A DNA stretch of 64,000 nt, taken from positions 806,001-870,000 of the forward strand of contig JABMLP010000016.1 in NCBI GenBank assembly GCA_013176395.1. The letters are read 5' to 3'. Position 1 is the stretch's first letter; every line of letters starts with the position of its first letter. The notes under the pieces were generated by a model. That model saw only the letters and a list, made by a program, of their open reading frames with translations, made no database searches and was not told where the DNA came from. Below, one piece after another: positions 31,965 through 44,876 of the stretch. This DNA comes from Venturia oleaginea (taxonomy: Eukaryota; Ascomycota; Dothideomycetes; Venturiales; Venturiaceae). The translations under genes and the position numbers were made by a program.

Positions 31965-34891
31965 AGAAGTCTTATGTAGATGACTGAACATCATTGCTTG
32001 TATGCCTCTTTCCAGTGTACGAGGTTTGAATGTTTCAGTAACTTCATCTTAACGACCGGTTTTCAAATCTGGATCGATAGCTGTCAATTCCTGAAAAATG
32101 TAAAATAACAATTTGCCAGAAATATCGCTCCACCGATCTTGACTTGCAATTTTGCGTTCGAATTCGCCATATTCGTGCATGCTGCTCACCTTTCCGGACG
32201 ATATGCATGAGTTTTTTGGTAATTGACAAAATCTGGGAAGCCAATTATGCCATCTCATCTCAATACAACACCACTAGCAGCAACAACAACTCACCATAAA
32301 GAACATAAATAACTCGGTCAACACGCTTACTTACATGGCGCCAAATTCTCCAAGGCTAGCATGAAGAGAAAGAGATATAGTCATCTTTTATTACATACAA
32401 AACGTTGACTAACAATCTCGACGATCACTCCAACTTAATGAACTCTCACAAAATACAGACAGATATCGGAAATCAAACAACAATTGAAGCTCTTCAAACC
32501 GACGATCAAAAGAACGAACCGTCAACGAAGAAATCTCGTAAAGAGCTGACCAGCTTTTTCTCTCTCCCATGTAAAATTCGGTAGCGGGTGGTTTCTCAAG
32601 CGGCCAGGCCTGGAAATTGCGATGGTATGAACGGGTTCATGGGCGATTTTGGGGTTGATGTTGATGTTGCGGGTGAGAAAGGGGTTGAGGTGGTTTTTGA
32701 ATTGGGGGGTTGAAGCGGGGGATATAGCTACATATGCAATTGGCGACCGGGGAGAAGTTTTTTGAAAGGATGCTTGATGCGTTTCGGCGAGTATTGCAAG
32801 AGTGGGAGAGTGGTGGACGGGAGAAGGTCTTGGGAGGAGGGATTTGGGCGTATATGTGAGGTGATTTGTGAAGGATGTGATGGAGGACAGTTGCTGGAAT
32901 TGGGAGCTTGAGGTAGGAGGGCTGGTGGTGGGGTCTGGATTGAGACGGATGTTAGCTTATGCGTTATCGCTGGGTGGTAGTTCGTCTCGAACAATGAACG
33001 TCAAGAATAGCAATACCGTTCTGGGCCTCAAACCTAACTAGCTATTCTATATATATACAGGACAGCAGTTTTTGGTGGGAACGCTCCGAAACCCGAGGAC
33101 CAGTTTCCTGAATATTTAGAATACTGCAATGGATCTGCACCGCTGTATTGGAGGAGAAAGAATATCTGGATTCAGGCTCAAAGATGGAAGTTTCCTTTGG
33201 AGAAGTACTGAAGGCTACTCTCGGCTTTGTGATCAAAGGGCTCTGACCATCTCTGGACGATGCAGATGAGAAGGTGAGAAAGAGGAATTTTGGGATCGAG
33301 AGAGTTGTAATAAGGTAAAGTTCTATTTTTGTTTGGAGAGAAGGGTCAAGCCCGTTCTCGAACTAACGTCCTTGGATGAGGTAGGTGAGAAGTCGGGAGG
33401 AAAGGAAGTTGTGGTCGTGAGGGAAAGTAAGAAAAAAATGTTTGTTTGGGGTTGGAAGAATGACGGTCATGGACCGCACTCGGTTCAATATCCAAGGGAC
33501 GAGGTAGATGTCAAACGAGGGTGAATCGAAGGCAATGGTGATTGAACGAGATGTGTGCTCAAGTGTTCTGAATGCGAAGAAGGAAAGGATCGTGGACGGC
33601 GAAAGAATGATAAATGTGACAGTGGGACGACTGCTGTAAGCCTGTTAATCTTGTGTAGCTAGTGACTATTACCTACTGCTGTCTGTGTGACGAGTTTGTT
33701 CATACTACATCCAAAAGTGCGTCTTCAGCAACGGCACCGTGAGCACTCGACAGCGACTTAATCCACTAGCGCGAGTGCAAAATGCCAGGCTCTAAACGAG
33801 TTAGCTCATGGGCGAAGAGTCCAACCTGCAGAATTGAATGAAATAAGTCAAACACAATCGCTCGCTCGACACCCCAAGGGAGTGTCTGAAAAGTTGAATG
33901 AAATGGGCAAACGTAATTGTTCGACCCTGAGTGTATACTCCTCCGAATGTTCTTATACTCCTCAGAGTGACGAATACGAAAGTCTTGCGACGAACGCAGA
34001 AGTGGCGAAGTGTCGGTCTCGCCGAAGGGAAGGCGAAGTACTCGCGAGGTCAAGAGAGTGGCTATCGCCGGGGCGGTAGTAGAGAAGGAGGTGATGAGGA
34101 TGAGCTTCAACTACTTTTCAGCCATCATCTTCTCAGCGCCAAGGTGGACTTACTAAGGATATCGATGGGAGGAAGGTGTTGGGAAGTTGCTGTTGAGGTT
34201 TAAGATTCTGGCAGGCGACGGCGAGCTTTTATGACTCTGAAAATTTCTTCAAACGCTCTAAGGCGCGTGGGAGATGGTTACATAAGTTGTCCGCTGACGT
34301 TACTGTCTTGTGGTCCTGTTTAGCTTCGTTCGCGTCGGGAATCTGGAGTATATGGAATCCATCCATACTTCGATCTGAGCTCGATCCTGTTGAAATCCTG
34401 GCAAACTCGATTTTGATGATCGTCAGAAGAACATTGGTAGCAAGAATTTGAAAGAAGTAGATCGAAAGGACTGAATGTTTGGCCTGGGCGGCGTCGACAA
34501 GAATCCCCTCCCGCGAATAATATAATCAACCACTTGCAGAGGAATTGGTCATGTTTCCACTGATCTTGACACTCAAATGGCTGGTAGGCTCACTGAACAA
34601 AGAGATCAGCTCTTGAAGTCTGGTGTTGTCTTGCGTCGGCCTGTGCCTGTAAACGTAGGATAGCGTCAATTCTTTGATAATGTAGAGGCCCGTTACCCAT
34701 CCAGCTTACTTGACTCTCACCCCTCCATTCCTATCCCTCCGGCTCACATCTGAGATCTTCTTATCATATTCAACTCGAGATCGATATCGATATTTTGCCG
34801 ACAATTCCGATTCTGAAATTCACCAGACATCAATCAATATCGATCCTCCGTTATATACCGCTATGCTAAGACCCAGCTACAGTTACTCCTT
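31965..34891. other. Long gene-poor interval
   Basis: About 2.9 kb without a recognised gene. Frames on both strands (for example 32728-32994 minus, 33766-34110 minus, 33931-34203 plus) have no motifs and overlap each other. No repeat structure was seen by eye. Confidence 0.4.
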
Positions 34892-37800
34892 CTAAACAGC
34901 CCCACAGAATTTCTTGTAAAAGATAATATCCTCTTTCTTAGACAAATCCCCAATGAAGTTATGCCATGCTGCATACTGGGAGCTCAATATCCCATTTTTT
35001 TCGACACCACTCACATTTATGCACTTGAAATGCCACAATTGCTGTTGCCTGGCGCGCCCCCAGCCCGCAAATTTACCGACTAGAATGACGCATTTGGAGG
35101 CGCGTCTGAATTCGAGATAGAGTTGCCAGGATTTGGAGACAAAGCCCGTCATCCAATCTTGGTCGGGATCGCAGTTTACGAGGGAAAGGATGATGATGGG
35201 GGATGAGGTGCCGTGTGGTTGACCAGTGGAAGTGACTTTTGGCAAGTCTTCAAGAGGTAGTTTGGAGATTTTTAAGGTCGGAGGTGATGTGCGCGACTTG
35301 TGCGAGATAAGGCGAGACGATAAGGATATCTTTGGGGAGGATGCGAGCGCTTAGTAGCCAGTCGACTATCTTTAAGACGACTTTCGATTCCGCTTCGTTG
35401 TGTGGAGAAGTTGTGCCTGGTGAGCATTCGCTCTTGATGGGAGTCGTGGTATTGTGTCGGTTTCCAGAGACATCGAAAGCGATGCGCATACGGTTGTTGT
35501 AAGCTTTGCCAAACAAGCCATTGAAGAGAAGCTGAAGCGACTTCTGAAAAGGACTATACTGTGCCGATTTCTTGCCCTCGCTGAAATCCAAGTGTAGTCA
35601 AGGTTTTGCAAACTGGGTGTCCAAAAAGGCGCCGTAGTCTTCATGTAGTCGGTAGTTCTGTTTCATGGAGACAACTTCATACTTGGAGTTGTCATACATC
35701 CTAAGTGCGAGGCCCAGACGACCTTCGAAGAGAGGAGGGGAACAAATATCTGACATCTCGTTGGCAGAATCAGAATTTGGAGCAGATTGCTGATATCACC
35801 GCCCGCGATCAGCTTGATCATACACTCCTTCCAAATAGCAAGAGGATCCAATGCCGGGCCCCATCCCGCCAAGCAGCGTCGTCTTGGGATACCGTGTGAG
35901 GACGGAAGTGTTTACGAATATCTTTGCTGTTCATGGCGTAGTTGCTTGCGAAGAGTAACTTTGTACGGCCCCAAAAGTGCTTGACGAGTTTCTTCTCCAG
36001 ATTTTGAATCTGTCCACGGACTCTCCAAAAGTTGTCAACAGAATCCTCGTGGAGGCAGGACTTGAGTTGTAGATACAATGAAGCATTTTCGTGCATCGTA
36101 TGTCCCTCAGTCTCTGACCAGAAGCTGATCTGTCTCGCGAGCTTCGTGTTGTAAGAATACCTCTTCAATACGCTGACGCCTGCCTCCTGAGATTCATAAT
36201 CGCCTTCTTCGGATTGAGCCTATACATTGTCAGTCATACACTAAAAGGAAAATCGAATGGTCCGCGACGAGCATCTCGACATCTAATTTCGGCATCAGTC
36301 CCGTTAACGATCAGGTCCGCCAGAAAAATTTGCTTCAACGCAGCACTCTCAAATTGAGATCAATACCGATGAATTTCTGGCAATTTGGACGGACAATTTT
36401 GCCTGGAACTGAGTGGTATCGATCACGATTTGAAAGTGGTGGATAAAAGTAAGATGTATATAATTTGATGAACCGACTAAGAGATCGGAGAAGTTCTATC
36501 GGCCTTGAAAGGAACGTTGCCAGGACATTTGTAGTGTTCACTCGAGTCAGAAATGGAAAAACCTACTGTACCATGATCGGAATCATCCGATACATCAGCA
36601 AGATCATACTCCTTGCTGCGCAGTGTTCTTGTGAGTATCACGATCTCTTCGTTGTGGATACTGTCGAGCTCAAGCCACTTTTCGAGAAGTGCGTGAACAG
36701 ATGCATCCTCAGGTGCAACAAAAGCGACTTTCTCTTCGAGGATATCTACATGCGCTTGTCCAACGAGAATGATAGCCACCGACTTGTTGCTCCCGGCAGA
36801 GCCTACAGCTAGAAGTGTTCCATTCTGTGGCTCCAATGCTGCCCGTGCGAGAGATTGGCTGGATTTCTCGAGTTTGTGGCCTTTGAACGTGGCGTACATT
36901 ACCCTCGACAAGTATGAAGATCGCCGATCTTCAGCATACTTAGGCGTAGAAGCTTCTGTCGCCGGTCTTGTGCCTGTGAAGAATGCGCGAGCGTCATACC
37001 CAGAGGTACGATTCAACGTCGACAGTTCCTGAATAAAGGCGACTGTGCGCTTGGCCAAGATTGGGTTGGTTTGCCCGCAAATGGCGCAGATCTTGTGCAC
37101 GATGAGAGCAGTTGTCCAGTCGGGGACAATATCTGGTCGTCCATAGCTGAGAGGCTTCATCACCAACGGAGCCAGACTTTCCTCTCCGCTACATTCTTGA
37201 TCTATGAAGACCCATTGTTCGACGCAGTTTCGGGGTGCTTGAAGCGATTCGACGTCGATATCTGGATCTGGGAGGTATCTTCCTGCAGGAAGTTGAAGAC
37301 TGTAGAACCAGGCGTCGCTGTGAGCTGTAGTGACTTTAGCCAAGTCGCGAGTCATCTCCCGAAAGTCTCGCAGAGCTGCGATGCTTGTCCACCTGAAAGT
37401 CGTGGACGACAGAAAAGCGTGAACATCCTCCCATGTGAAGGAAAGCCAGGAAAAGCTCTCCTTGCGTGAAAGTCTCAGTCTCAGTCTCTGGCGCCTTGGG
37501 ACCGCCCAGGTAGGCGAGATTCCAAACTTCCTGCGGTCGCGTTGGTCAGTTATCAACTATCCAGTCATCCTGAAAACCCTGAAAACGAGATCTATATCGA
37601 TAAATTTCTGGCAATGTAAAACATTACATCGCCACGAATTCATCGATATTGAAGTTGAGCTGAGCACTAGGTTTGAGAATAGGTGTGTAAGCGAGGGAGG
37701 GGAATTAGGAGGCCTACCTGCAGTCGTGTTTCCGAGACTCCAGTGAGGGTAGGGCGAAAATTACGATCTTCGAGTTGCTGCTCGATGATGCCCAGTTCCG

Positions 37801-38333
37801 TGAACAGAAGCTCGTTGGAATTCCACTTCCTGCGTAGCACATCAAAGCGTGGTTTATCGGAGGTCAGGTCGTAGAAGGCTTTCGCAGTGGCAGTGCCTTT
37901 CTTCATGTCTTCAGCGGTAACATGTTCTATGATTGGCTCACCGTCGCTGTCTATCTGCAATCCATTGAACCAGATGGTTGCGTAGGCCTTCTTAGGCTTC
38001 TGTACCCAAATATTGTCGTACGTGTCGTACTTAGTGCTTGTCTATGTTAAATTGCACTCAAAGCTCAAACTCGGCCACTGAGGGTTCAGGTTGCAGCAAA
38101 CTTTGAGGTCCTTCGACATTTCCCCTATGGCATGGGCGAAATCCTTGACCAGATCGGGCGCTCCGTGATTGTGGGGAATGATTCATGTCCGCCAAGGGTA
38201 GAATCAAGGCCACGGGCTTTCTTCCCTCATGTATTTCGAAATCGGACTCTCGCAAACATGTATGGAACAATTGTAGCCTGACAAACTCACCGAAACTCGT
38301 CGTCAAACCTCCATTCGAAGTACCTCTAAGCAC
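34892..38333 (-). pseudogene. UPF1-like SF1 helicase gene, multiply broken
   Basis: Minus-strand pieces in order: FGEFVRLQLFHTCLRESDFE (38.3 kb), NIWVQKPKKAYATIWFNG (38.0 kb), a Walker A remnant GTLLAVGSAGSNKSVAI (36.8 kb) followed by KVAFVAPEDASVHALLEKWL, a motif II-like VSQDDAAW (35.9 kb), LIAGGD, the motif KQNYRLHEDYGAF (35.65 kb), NEAESKVVLKIVDWLL..DILIVSPYLAQV (35.35 kb), and SPIIILSLVNCDPDQDWMTGFVSKS..RASKCVILVG (35.1 kb). Successive motifs lie in different frames without splice signals, with shifts near 38.2, 37.45, 35.87, 35.8 and 35.26 kb. TAG at 38044-38042 interrupts continuous coding sequence. Walker A GxxGxGKS is altered to GSAGSNKS. The parent was a large fungal RNA/DNA helicase; this copy is dead. 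It may extend upstream to about 38.6 kb. Confidence 0.65.
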
Positions 38334-38684
38334 TATAAACTCAACATGTTAGCAATTCAAAGAATACAAGGCAATTCAATCAACCTAATATAAAAGTATC
38401 AGAAGACTTACGTCATTCACGAGTTCGATCTCTAATACCTGTCGCGAACACGCTCAATCAAATAAGTGGTATCGATATGATCCAAAACCTCAGCGCAAGA
38501 ACGCAAGACAAAGTAAAGACCTTCTTGAAAATGCTGGAAACCCTGCCAGCCATGAATGCCATGTCCGCTTGCAACTGAACAACTCAAGAAGTGCTCATAA
38601 GTACATATATATACAAATCCACACATAAAGATCATGATCGTTCTCTTTCGTCAGGCATCACCTCATGAAAGACTTTTGACGCTT

Positions 38685-41600
38685 TTAAAGAGTTCCCTTC
38701 CCGCCATTTCCATTCCGATCTCCTTCCTTTGCTACACCCATCAAATAATCAAGCAAAAAGTTCTTTTCTTTAGGTGTAATCGGACTCTGCGTCCCACTCC
38801 CACCTTCGACATTCCCGGAAAGAGCTGATGTACCCTTGCGACTCAGCCTTCCCAGCTCACCAGGGATACTCGTAATGCTGGAGATGCGACTTCTAGGGTC
38901 GCCCTCATTGTAGCCACTGAAGCTACCTCTAATAGCACTGACACCCGAACCAACGCTGGGGTTTGGTAGCGGAACAGAATTCGGCGCAGAGGTTGGAGCA
39001 GAGTTGTACGAATCGCTTCGAACAGGTGCAGCATGCATTGGCAATGGGCTGACAGGGCTGTTGACACCTGATCCGTTTCCAGGATACGCCGACACAGGTA
39101 CAGAGCCGACGTGTCCATGGTTGTGAGCGTGTCCAATCACCGCGGATTTCGCAGGACCAAAGAGGCTAAGAAGCTGCTGCTTCTGCTCGTTGGGCACAGG
39201 GAGTGTTCCTGCAGCTGGCGGTGGCGCCTGTAAGTGTGCTGGGACTGTCGGTGTTATGGCCCGTGGCTGAACGGCAAAGAGACCGAGAAGCGTTGACTTC
39301 TGATCAGCTGGTGCACTGCCTCTTCGATCAAATGAGTTTTCACGCAGCGGAATAGGTTGTTTCTGCTGATGATAGGGCGGTGGTGGTCCCATTTGGTTCT
39401 TGGCGACGAGTGGTACGGCTCCGGGAAGCATGGGAGGCGGATGACGTCCCACTTGAGTTTTAGGCAATAGCGGTACTGCACCAGGTAGCATTGGAGGCGG
39501 CTGTTTCGGTTCCTGCTTTGGCTCATCTTCACCAGGCATGCCCTCTTCTTGCCTCTTGAGAATGGACAAGGGATGAAATGGTCTTGGAAACTCCATCGCA
39601 GTCTTTCCATTCACAGTATGTACTGGGACTGGTGGTGTTTGCGAAGGAGGTGGAGGCGCCATGCGGTGATGCTGATGTTGCTGTAGTGGTGCTCTCGAAA
39701 GAATGGCCGTTGGATGGAAGCTTTGCTGTTGCTGTGGTGGAGCTTCTGTGTTCGGTGACGCCCCAGTACCAAGCTCCGCTGGTTTCTGGTTCTTGCGCAC
39801 TGTAGCAAAGTCTGGCGCGTTCAAAGGACCAGATACCGTGGCAGAAGTCAAACCAGGAGAGTGCTTGACGTTCTGGGTTGATTTCGTGTCGAGATTTGGT
39901 AAACGACGCATGGACAGTTTGGGATGCACTGGCTGCACTTCTTGTACTTCTTGAATTTGAATTGGATGTTGATGACCCGAAGTCTTCCTGATATGACCTA
40001 TATGTGGGCTTGACTGTGCAGACAGTTCCACAGGCTCTTTTCTCTGCGGATGAGGAGGAGGATTCTGCGGTTGAGTCGCCGGGGTCGATGGCGAGCGAAA
40101 GAGATTGAGAAGTGCATCCTGGTGCTGATTCCTTGGTTTTTGCGCTTGCGGTTGTGCCAATTCAGGGGACGAAAACTCAACCGGTCTTGTGTGAAGCGAA
40201 GGAGCTACCTGATGCGGTGGAGCGCCAGACTCAGGAACCTCAAGCCCAGAGGCGGATGGTCTGTTCATATGAATTGGATGAGCTGGATGTGCAGCTGGGC
40301 TCTTGAACACACTCAGGAGATTAAGCGCATGGCTAGTGAGCTTTGGAGGTGGAAGTCTTGAGGCAGAAGGAATGACGATGTTTTGGCCATACTGCGGGTA
40401 CGACGTGGCCAGTTGAGGGTCTCCACTCTGCTGATATGGGTTCGGTGCTTGTGGCAACCCAGATGGAAGCATCCTCTGTACACTAGGAGGCCCTTGATGT
40501 CCGAAGCTTTGGGCAGTTTGTGGAATCCCTGGCTGAAACCCAGAAGATCCTTGGGCTGGGAAGCTTTGAGGAGCTTGCGTTGGTATTTGATACTGGGGCT
40601 GTCCATTTTGCGGATATCCATGTCCAAGCGGGAACTGCTGTTGCTGTTGTGGAAATGGGCGTGGGCCTTGGGGGTGATGAAGCTGCTGCATCGGCTGCCC
40701 ATGACCTGGGTGGAGGCCATAACCTGGCGGCGGACCCATCGGAAATTGTGGTTGCCGAGGGTGGTTGTGATGGGGAGTATGGGCCACAGCAGGAGTAGGC
40801 AGGATCTGGTCGGCTGGAGTATGAGGCGGCATGAAACCAGACGGGGCTATTGGCTGAGGACCTCTGGGCATATTCGATAGAGAATTCGCCATTGCCTCCT
40901 TCTCTTGTGGTAACGGATATGGCATTGGTGACTGTACCGGGCCTAGACCTGGACCAGGGCCACCGACGCTCAGCATTCTCTTAAGCGCGGCTGCTAGATC
41001 TTCTGTAGTTGCTTGTGCGCTAGAAACTTCTGGCAAATTGACAGATGCAACCTGCTCGCGCTCAGCATTGCTAGCCAATCCAGAGAGCAAGCGACTGAAG
41101 TGATCTGCGTTTGGTTTCTCCGCTGCTTCGGTATCATCGAACTCGATCGGTGCCTCTTCAGCACTTTCGCCATCAATGTAGGGCGTCTCTTCCTCGGCCT
41201 CGGTTGTGTCTTCCTCCAGTACGGCTGTGTTTCGTGTTGCCGGTCTCTTGTGCTGTTTGTCCAGTCGTCTCTGTTGATTGATCCAGTGGTTCAGCGGCCG
41301 TAAGAATGGGACAACGTGGTAGAAATTCGACTCTTTCACTGATTCCCCGCCCTTTGAAGTTACATTCTGTGATCCCTTCTTCAGACTTGGTAGGTTTTTA
41401 ATCTTGAACCAGTCTATCTTGCCGATTTCCTTGCGTGTCCGTGGCTCGAAATAGGTATCCTCGGGCACTGATCGGAAAACATACAAAGAGATGTCTTGTC
41501 CTCTTAAGGTCTGCTGAATGTATTTGGCATGTTCCTCGTCCTCTGGCACCAGCCCAGCGGCCTGAATATCAAAACCAGTTTCCTCGTAGACTTCCCGAAC

Positions 41601-42109
41601 TGCGCAGTCGATATCCTTTTCATCCTTGTTGATCTTGCCTCTGGGAAAACTCCATGCTGATGAACTCTTCCATCCTCTGACCATTACAACGGAATCCATG
41701 GCATGATTCAACATTATAGCACCTCGAACTGGAACGCGTTGCTTGTATGCCAGAAACTCTTTGTAAACTTCGTCGGCTTGATCCGCAAAGGGCTGCAATA
41801 GTGGACAATGTCGAAACATATCTGCGCAGAATCGTCGTAGGTCTCTCGAAGGCAGTTTCGGGTCCAGAGGGCGTATGAAGTCTTCGTAGAACCATTGTGC
41901 CTCTTCGATCTGAAAGCATATTCGTCCGGGTGATGTGAGTTCTTCCGAAGGGTTGTTGATTATGAAGCGTGCGCATAAATCGTCGAGCCCTTTGCAATCT
42001 TGTTAGTTCTTCTGTTTAGATAAATGTGGACAGGTCATCACTTGATTATTATGATAAGAAGACAGGTGGATCACTCACAATCAGCTAGCTGCATCTTCTT
42101 CTCTGTCAT
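38685..42109 (-). CDS. DCP2: mRNA-decapping enzyme catalytic subunit Dcp2
   Basis: Exon 1 42109-42079, 88-nt intron, exon 2 41989-38685; 1111 aa. The 31-nt first exon is supported because splicing yields MQLADWLDDLCARF, the start of the Dcp2 regulatory domain (to about residue 95, RICFQIEEAQWFYEDFIRPL). The Nudix fold follows with GWKSSSAWSFPRGKI and the Nudix box around 128-150 (DCAVREVYEETGF), all catalytic glutamates present, and box B near ..FYHVVPFLRPLNHW. It removes the 5' cap of mRNA in P bodies with Dcp1. The ~850-residue tail is Pro/Gln rich and holds short leucine motifs (LNLLSVFKSP, ALLNLFRSP, LLGLFAVQP, LLSLFGP) resembling the helical leucine-rich motifs that bind Edc3. It also has a near-duplicate PPPMLPGAVPL segment. 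The start lies divergent to the DUF4112 gene. Confidence 0.95.
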
Positions 42110-42787
42110 GATGAATGCTTTGTCGGGGCATGTCCCTGGACTACGTGGGTGGATGGTGGAGCTGTTGACAGCGACTGCGCAATGAAGCTGTTGTCACAAG
42201 ATGGTCGACTGGGGGCGATCGAATGGAGAAGAGGGGGTATGAGTGAGGGCTCGTTGGGGGTATTCGATGTACACAACCTCGAGTCTAGACTTGATATGCT
42301 GTGCTGGGAGGAGAGCTGATCTGTCAAATGTTATTGTTCGACAGTCTCAATGCGATAGATTGTGGCTGAGGGTGGCTGTGCGGATGTCGCGAATGCAAGT
42401 GCAACGTCATAAATTCCGCTTCCAAAAAATGCATAAATTTACTGGCAAAAAAGGTAAGAATCAGGGAAATGCAAATCAAATCGCCAAACATACAAAGGGT
42501 TCCATTGCCTGCGAATTCTTGTCTCCGTCTTCAACCTCCACCCGCAGCTTGAACTTCTATTCTGGCAGTGACCCTCATCTTTCGCGCGCGCTTTGTTTCA
42601 TACCATTCTAGCCAGTCATTCCCTACCAACGAATTCATCATACCCTTTGTTGTCTAATACCGGCCATCGCATGACCAGTCTCCATTGTCTATCTTGCAAG
42701 CATAAGAGACCTCTTCTCGCTGTCAAATTTGTTTAGACAACAACAACAACCTCTTCACATACTCCCCTCTCCACAACAATCGTCGCA
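42110..42787. promoter_or_regulatory. Divergent promoter region between DCP2 and the DUF4112 gene
   Basis: About 680 bases between divergent starts, CT-rich near 42700-42780 (leader of the DUF4112 gene). No gene is supported. Confidence 0.4.
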
Positions 42788-43724
42788 ATGGCTGCAGCTG
42801 TAGGCAAGTTCGCTGGGAGGAAGATGCTTAGCAAGCAGCTTAAGCAGTACAAAGACAAAGAGCCAGCAGGCCAATACGTAAGTACCATATACCGTCATGC
42901 GACCAGTTCTATCAATTCCTCAACTAACACCACTCCAGGACCCATACTACGAATACCGTACGAACCCTCGAACCGGAAAACAGAAGAAATACAAGAAACA
43001 GATCCCTGCCTACATCCCCGAACACGATGCCGACATCCTCGCCTCTGTCCGAAAGCGCGCTTACAGACTAGACATGTCTTTGTTCAACTTCATGGGAATC
43101 CGCTTCGGGTGGTCTTCCGTCATTGGCCTCGTTCCGGCTGCTGGTGATGCCGTTGATGGTGCCATGGCTCTCAACCTCGTCCGCAAATGCATGCAAGTCA
43201 CAGATGGTCTACCCAGCGGCGTCGTCATGAACATGTTGATTTGGGTCATCATTGATTTCTTCATTGGACTCGTGCCTTTCGTAGGAGATTTACTGGACGC
43301 CGGCATCAAAGCAAACAGCAAGAACGTGCGAATTCTGGAACAGCATTTGGACAACAAGTACAAACCCAGCGAGATCAAGAGACGCGAAAAAGAAGCCGCC
43401 GAGGAGGCAAAGAGGAAGAACCAGGAATATCACCCACCTGCGCCAGCTACTGTCTACGAGGATATCAGTGACGACGACGAGCGTCTACCCCAATACTCCA
43501 CACGACCAGTGTCCCCAAACCCACACGCCAAAGCACCAAGCAGACCAACCACAGCACGCGTGGCAGCAGAGACTCGAGGAGGAACGCGCGACGACCGGCC
43601 TCGTTCATCGAGACACAACGATGGGCGACCCAGCCGTGAGCCCAGTCGTAGTGAACGAGATCGTCAAGCCGAAATTGCCCAGTCACAACAAGCACCTCTT
43701 CGGTCGAACTCAAGAAGGCACTAG
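42788..43724 (+). CDS. DUF4112-family membrane protein
   Basis: Exons 42788-42877 and 42939-43724 (61-nt intron GTAAGT...CCAG); 291 aa. The core has two hydrophobic segments in the DUF4112 pattern: FGWSSVIGLVPAAGDAVDGAMAL and LIWVIIDFFIGLVPFVGDLLDAG, with the paired G-LVP-x-GD motif repeated in each. The N-terminus (KQLKQYKDKEP, DPYYEYRTNPRTGKQKKYKK) is strongly basic. After the membrane core the protein is a charged, disordered tail rich in Arg, Ser and Asp (RRRE-type runs). The biochemical function of this family is unknown in fungi. The start is supported by a leader rich in CAA/CTC and the first exon's 30-codon length. It is convergent with the DUF2156 gene. Confidence 0.8.
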
Positions 43725-44876
43725 TCTTGCGGCAGTAATCCTTTTCAATAAAAGTTTCCTATGTCGATACCCACTCCCTTTTGTCTTCGGGAGAACTCTC
43801 CGGCCTCTTAGCGCAGCACTACCTTTCGTATCATATCTTCTTCCTCTGTTTTCACCAAGCACAACACTGCAATGACGATGGCGTTTAGAACTGGCTGTTT
43901 CGGTGAGCGACTCTGAAAGTTTGATAATATACCACTGAAGTTGGCGCATAGAAAATACGATTTATAATCTGAGCATTTTGGTATTATGTTGTTCTCTTTC
44001 GAATTTTCGCGTTGTTGATATGCTTAGAGTGTTTTATTAACCAAAGATATATCACATCCTAGTGAAAGTAGGAGCTGGGTTGGAGCTTAAGACTCACCTG
44101 TTATATCAAGTGGACGGCAATAGTAGCACAAATATCAGCTCATGATTCCTCGGGTTCTTTGATGATTTGATATCGAGATGGCCGTGTAATGTAACGAGTC
44201 TGTCGTCCATAACAAGTGCGTCGGCATTTCTTGATGACTTGCTTATTTCCGATTCGTGTGTGATATATCGTGATCTGACGGAGTAGACATGGTATATGTA
44301 GTACATTAGAATCAGTCCTGATCAAGGAGCGATTATAATCGTGCTTAGGTGCTGAAAATATGTTTGGAACATAAGACTTACTTTTCTGACTTGCTGGTTG
44401 TACCCAGTTTTCAGCATCCGCAAGAATGGTATGAGCAATGCTTGGTAATCGTGCCTGTGCCCCGCTCAGAGAGATTGTGATTATTTGTATTGGCAGCGAA
44501 TGAAGTAAAAGGGTGGGAAGAGAATTTGCGTGCTAAAATAGGAGTTGTGTGAATTCGGAATTGAAATCTGATATTGGGAGTTAGAGGAAAATAAAGCCGA
44601 AGTTTGGATGATGAAAAGTAGCTGTAGTTGAAGATGCAAGATGGAATTGATTGACGAAACCGGGTATGGCGAAGAACAAAATGTGTGCATGTGTGCAGCG
44701 ATAGCAATTCTATGGGATATAGAATGTACATCGAAATACGTTGTTTGGCTGCTTGGAGGCGATGGAAACCACAGCAAGGCTGCCGTGATAGCAAAGCCAC
44801 ATATGATTACTTCCTTTCGGTTAATAAGATGTGTTTCTAAACATGATTCTGGAAATCAGACTAAATAGTGACCTAC
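43725..44876. other. Convergent intergenic region
   Basis: About 1.15 kb between two convergent genes, expected to hold both 3' ends. Frames such as 44411-44800 minus are not supported as genes. Confidence 0.45.

Noticed and set aside
33766..34110. 114-codon minus-strand frame
   Set aside because: Overlaps equally long frames on the other strand, no recognised motif.
40383..40880. 165-codon plus-strand frame and similar ones opposite DCP2
   Set aside because: Shadows of the Pro/Gln-rich DCP2 tail on the antisense strand, no motifs.
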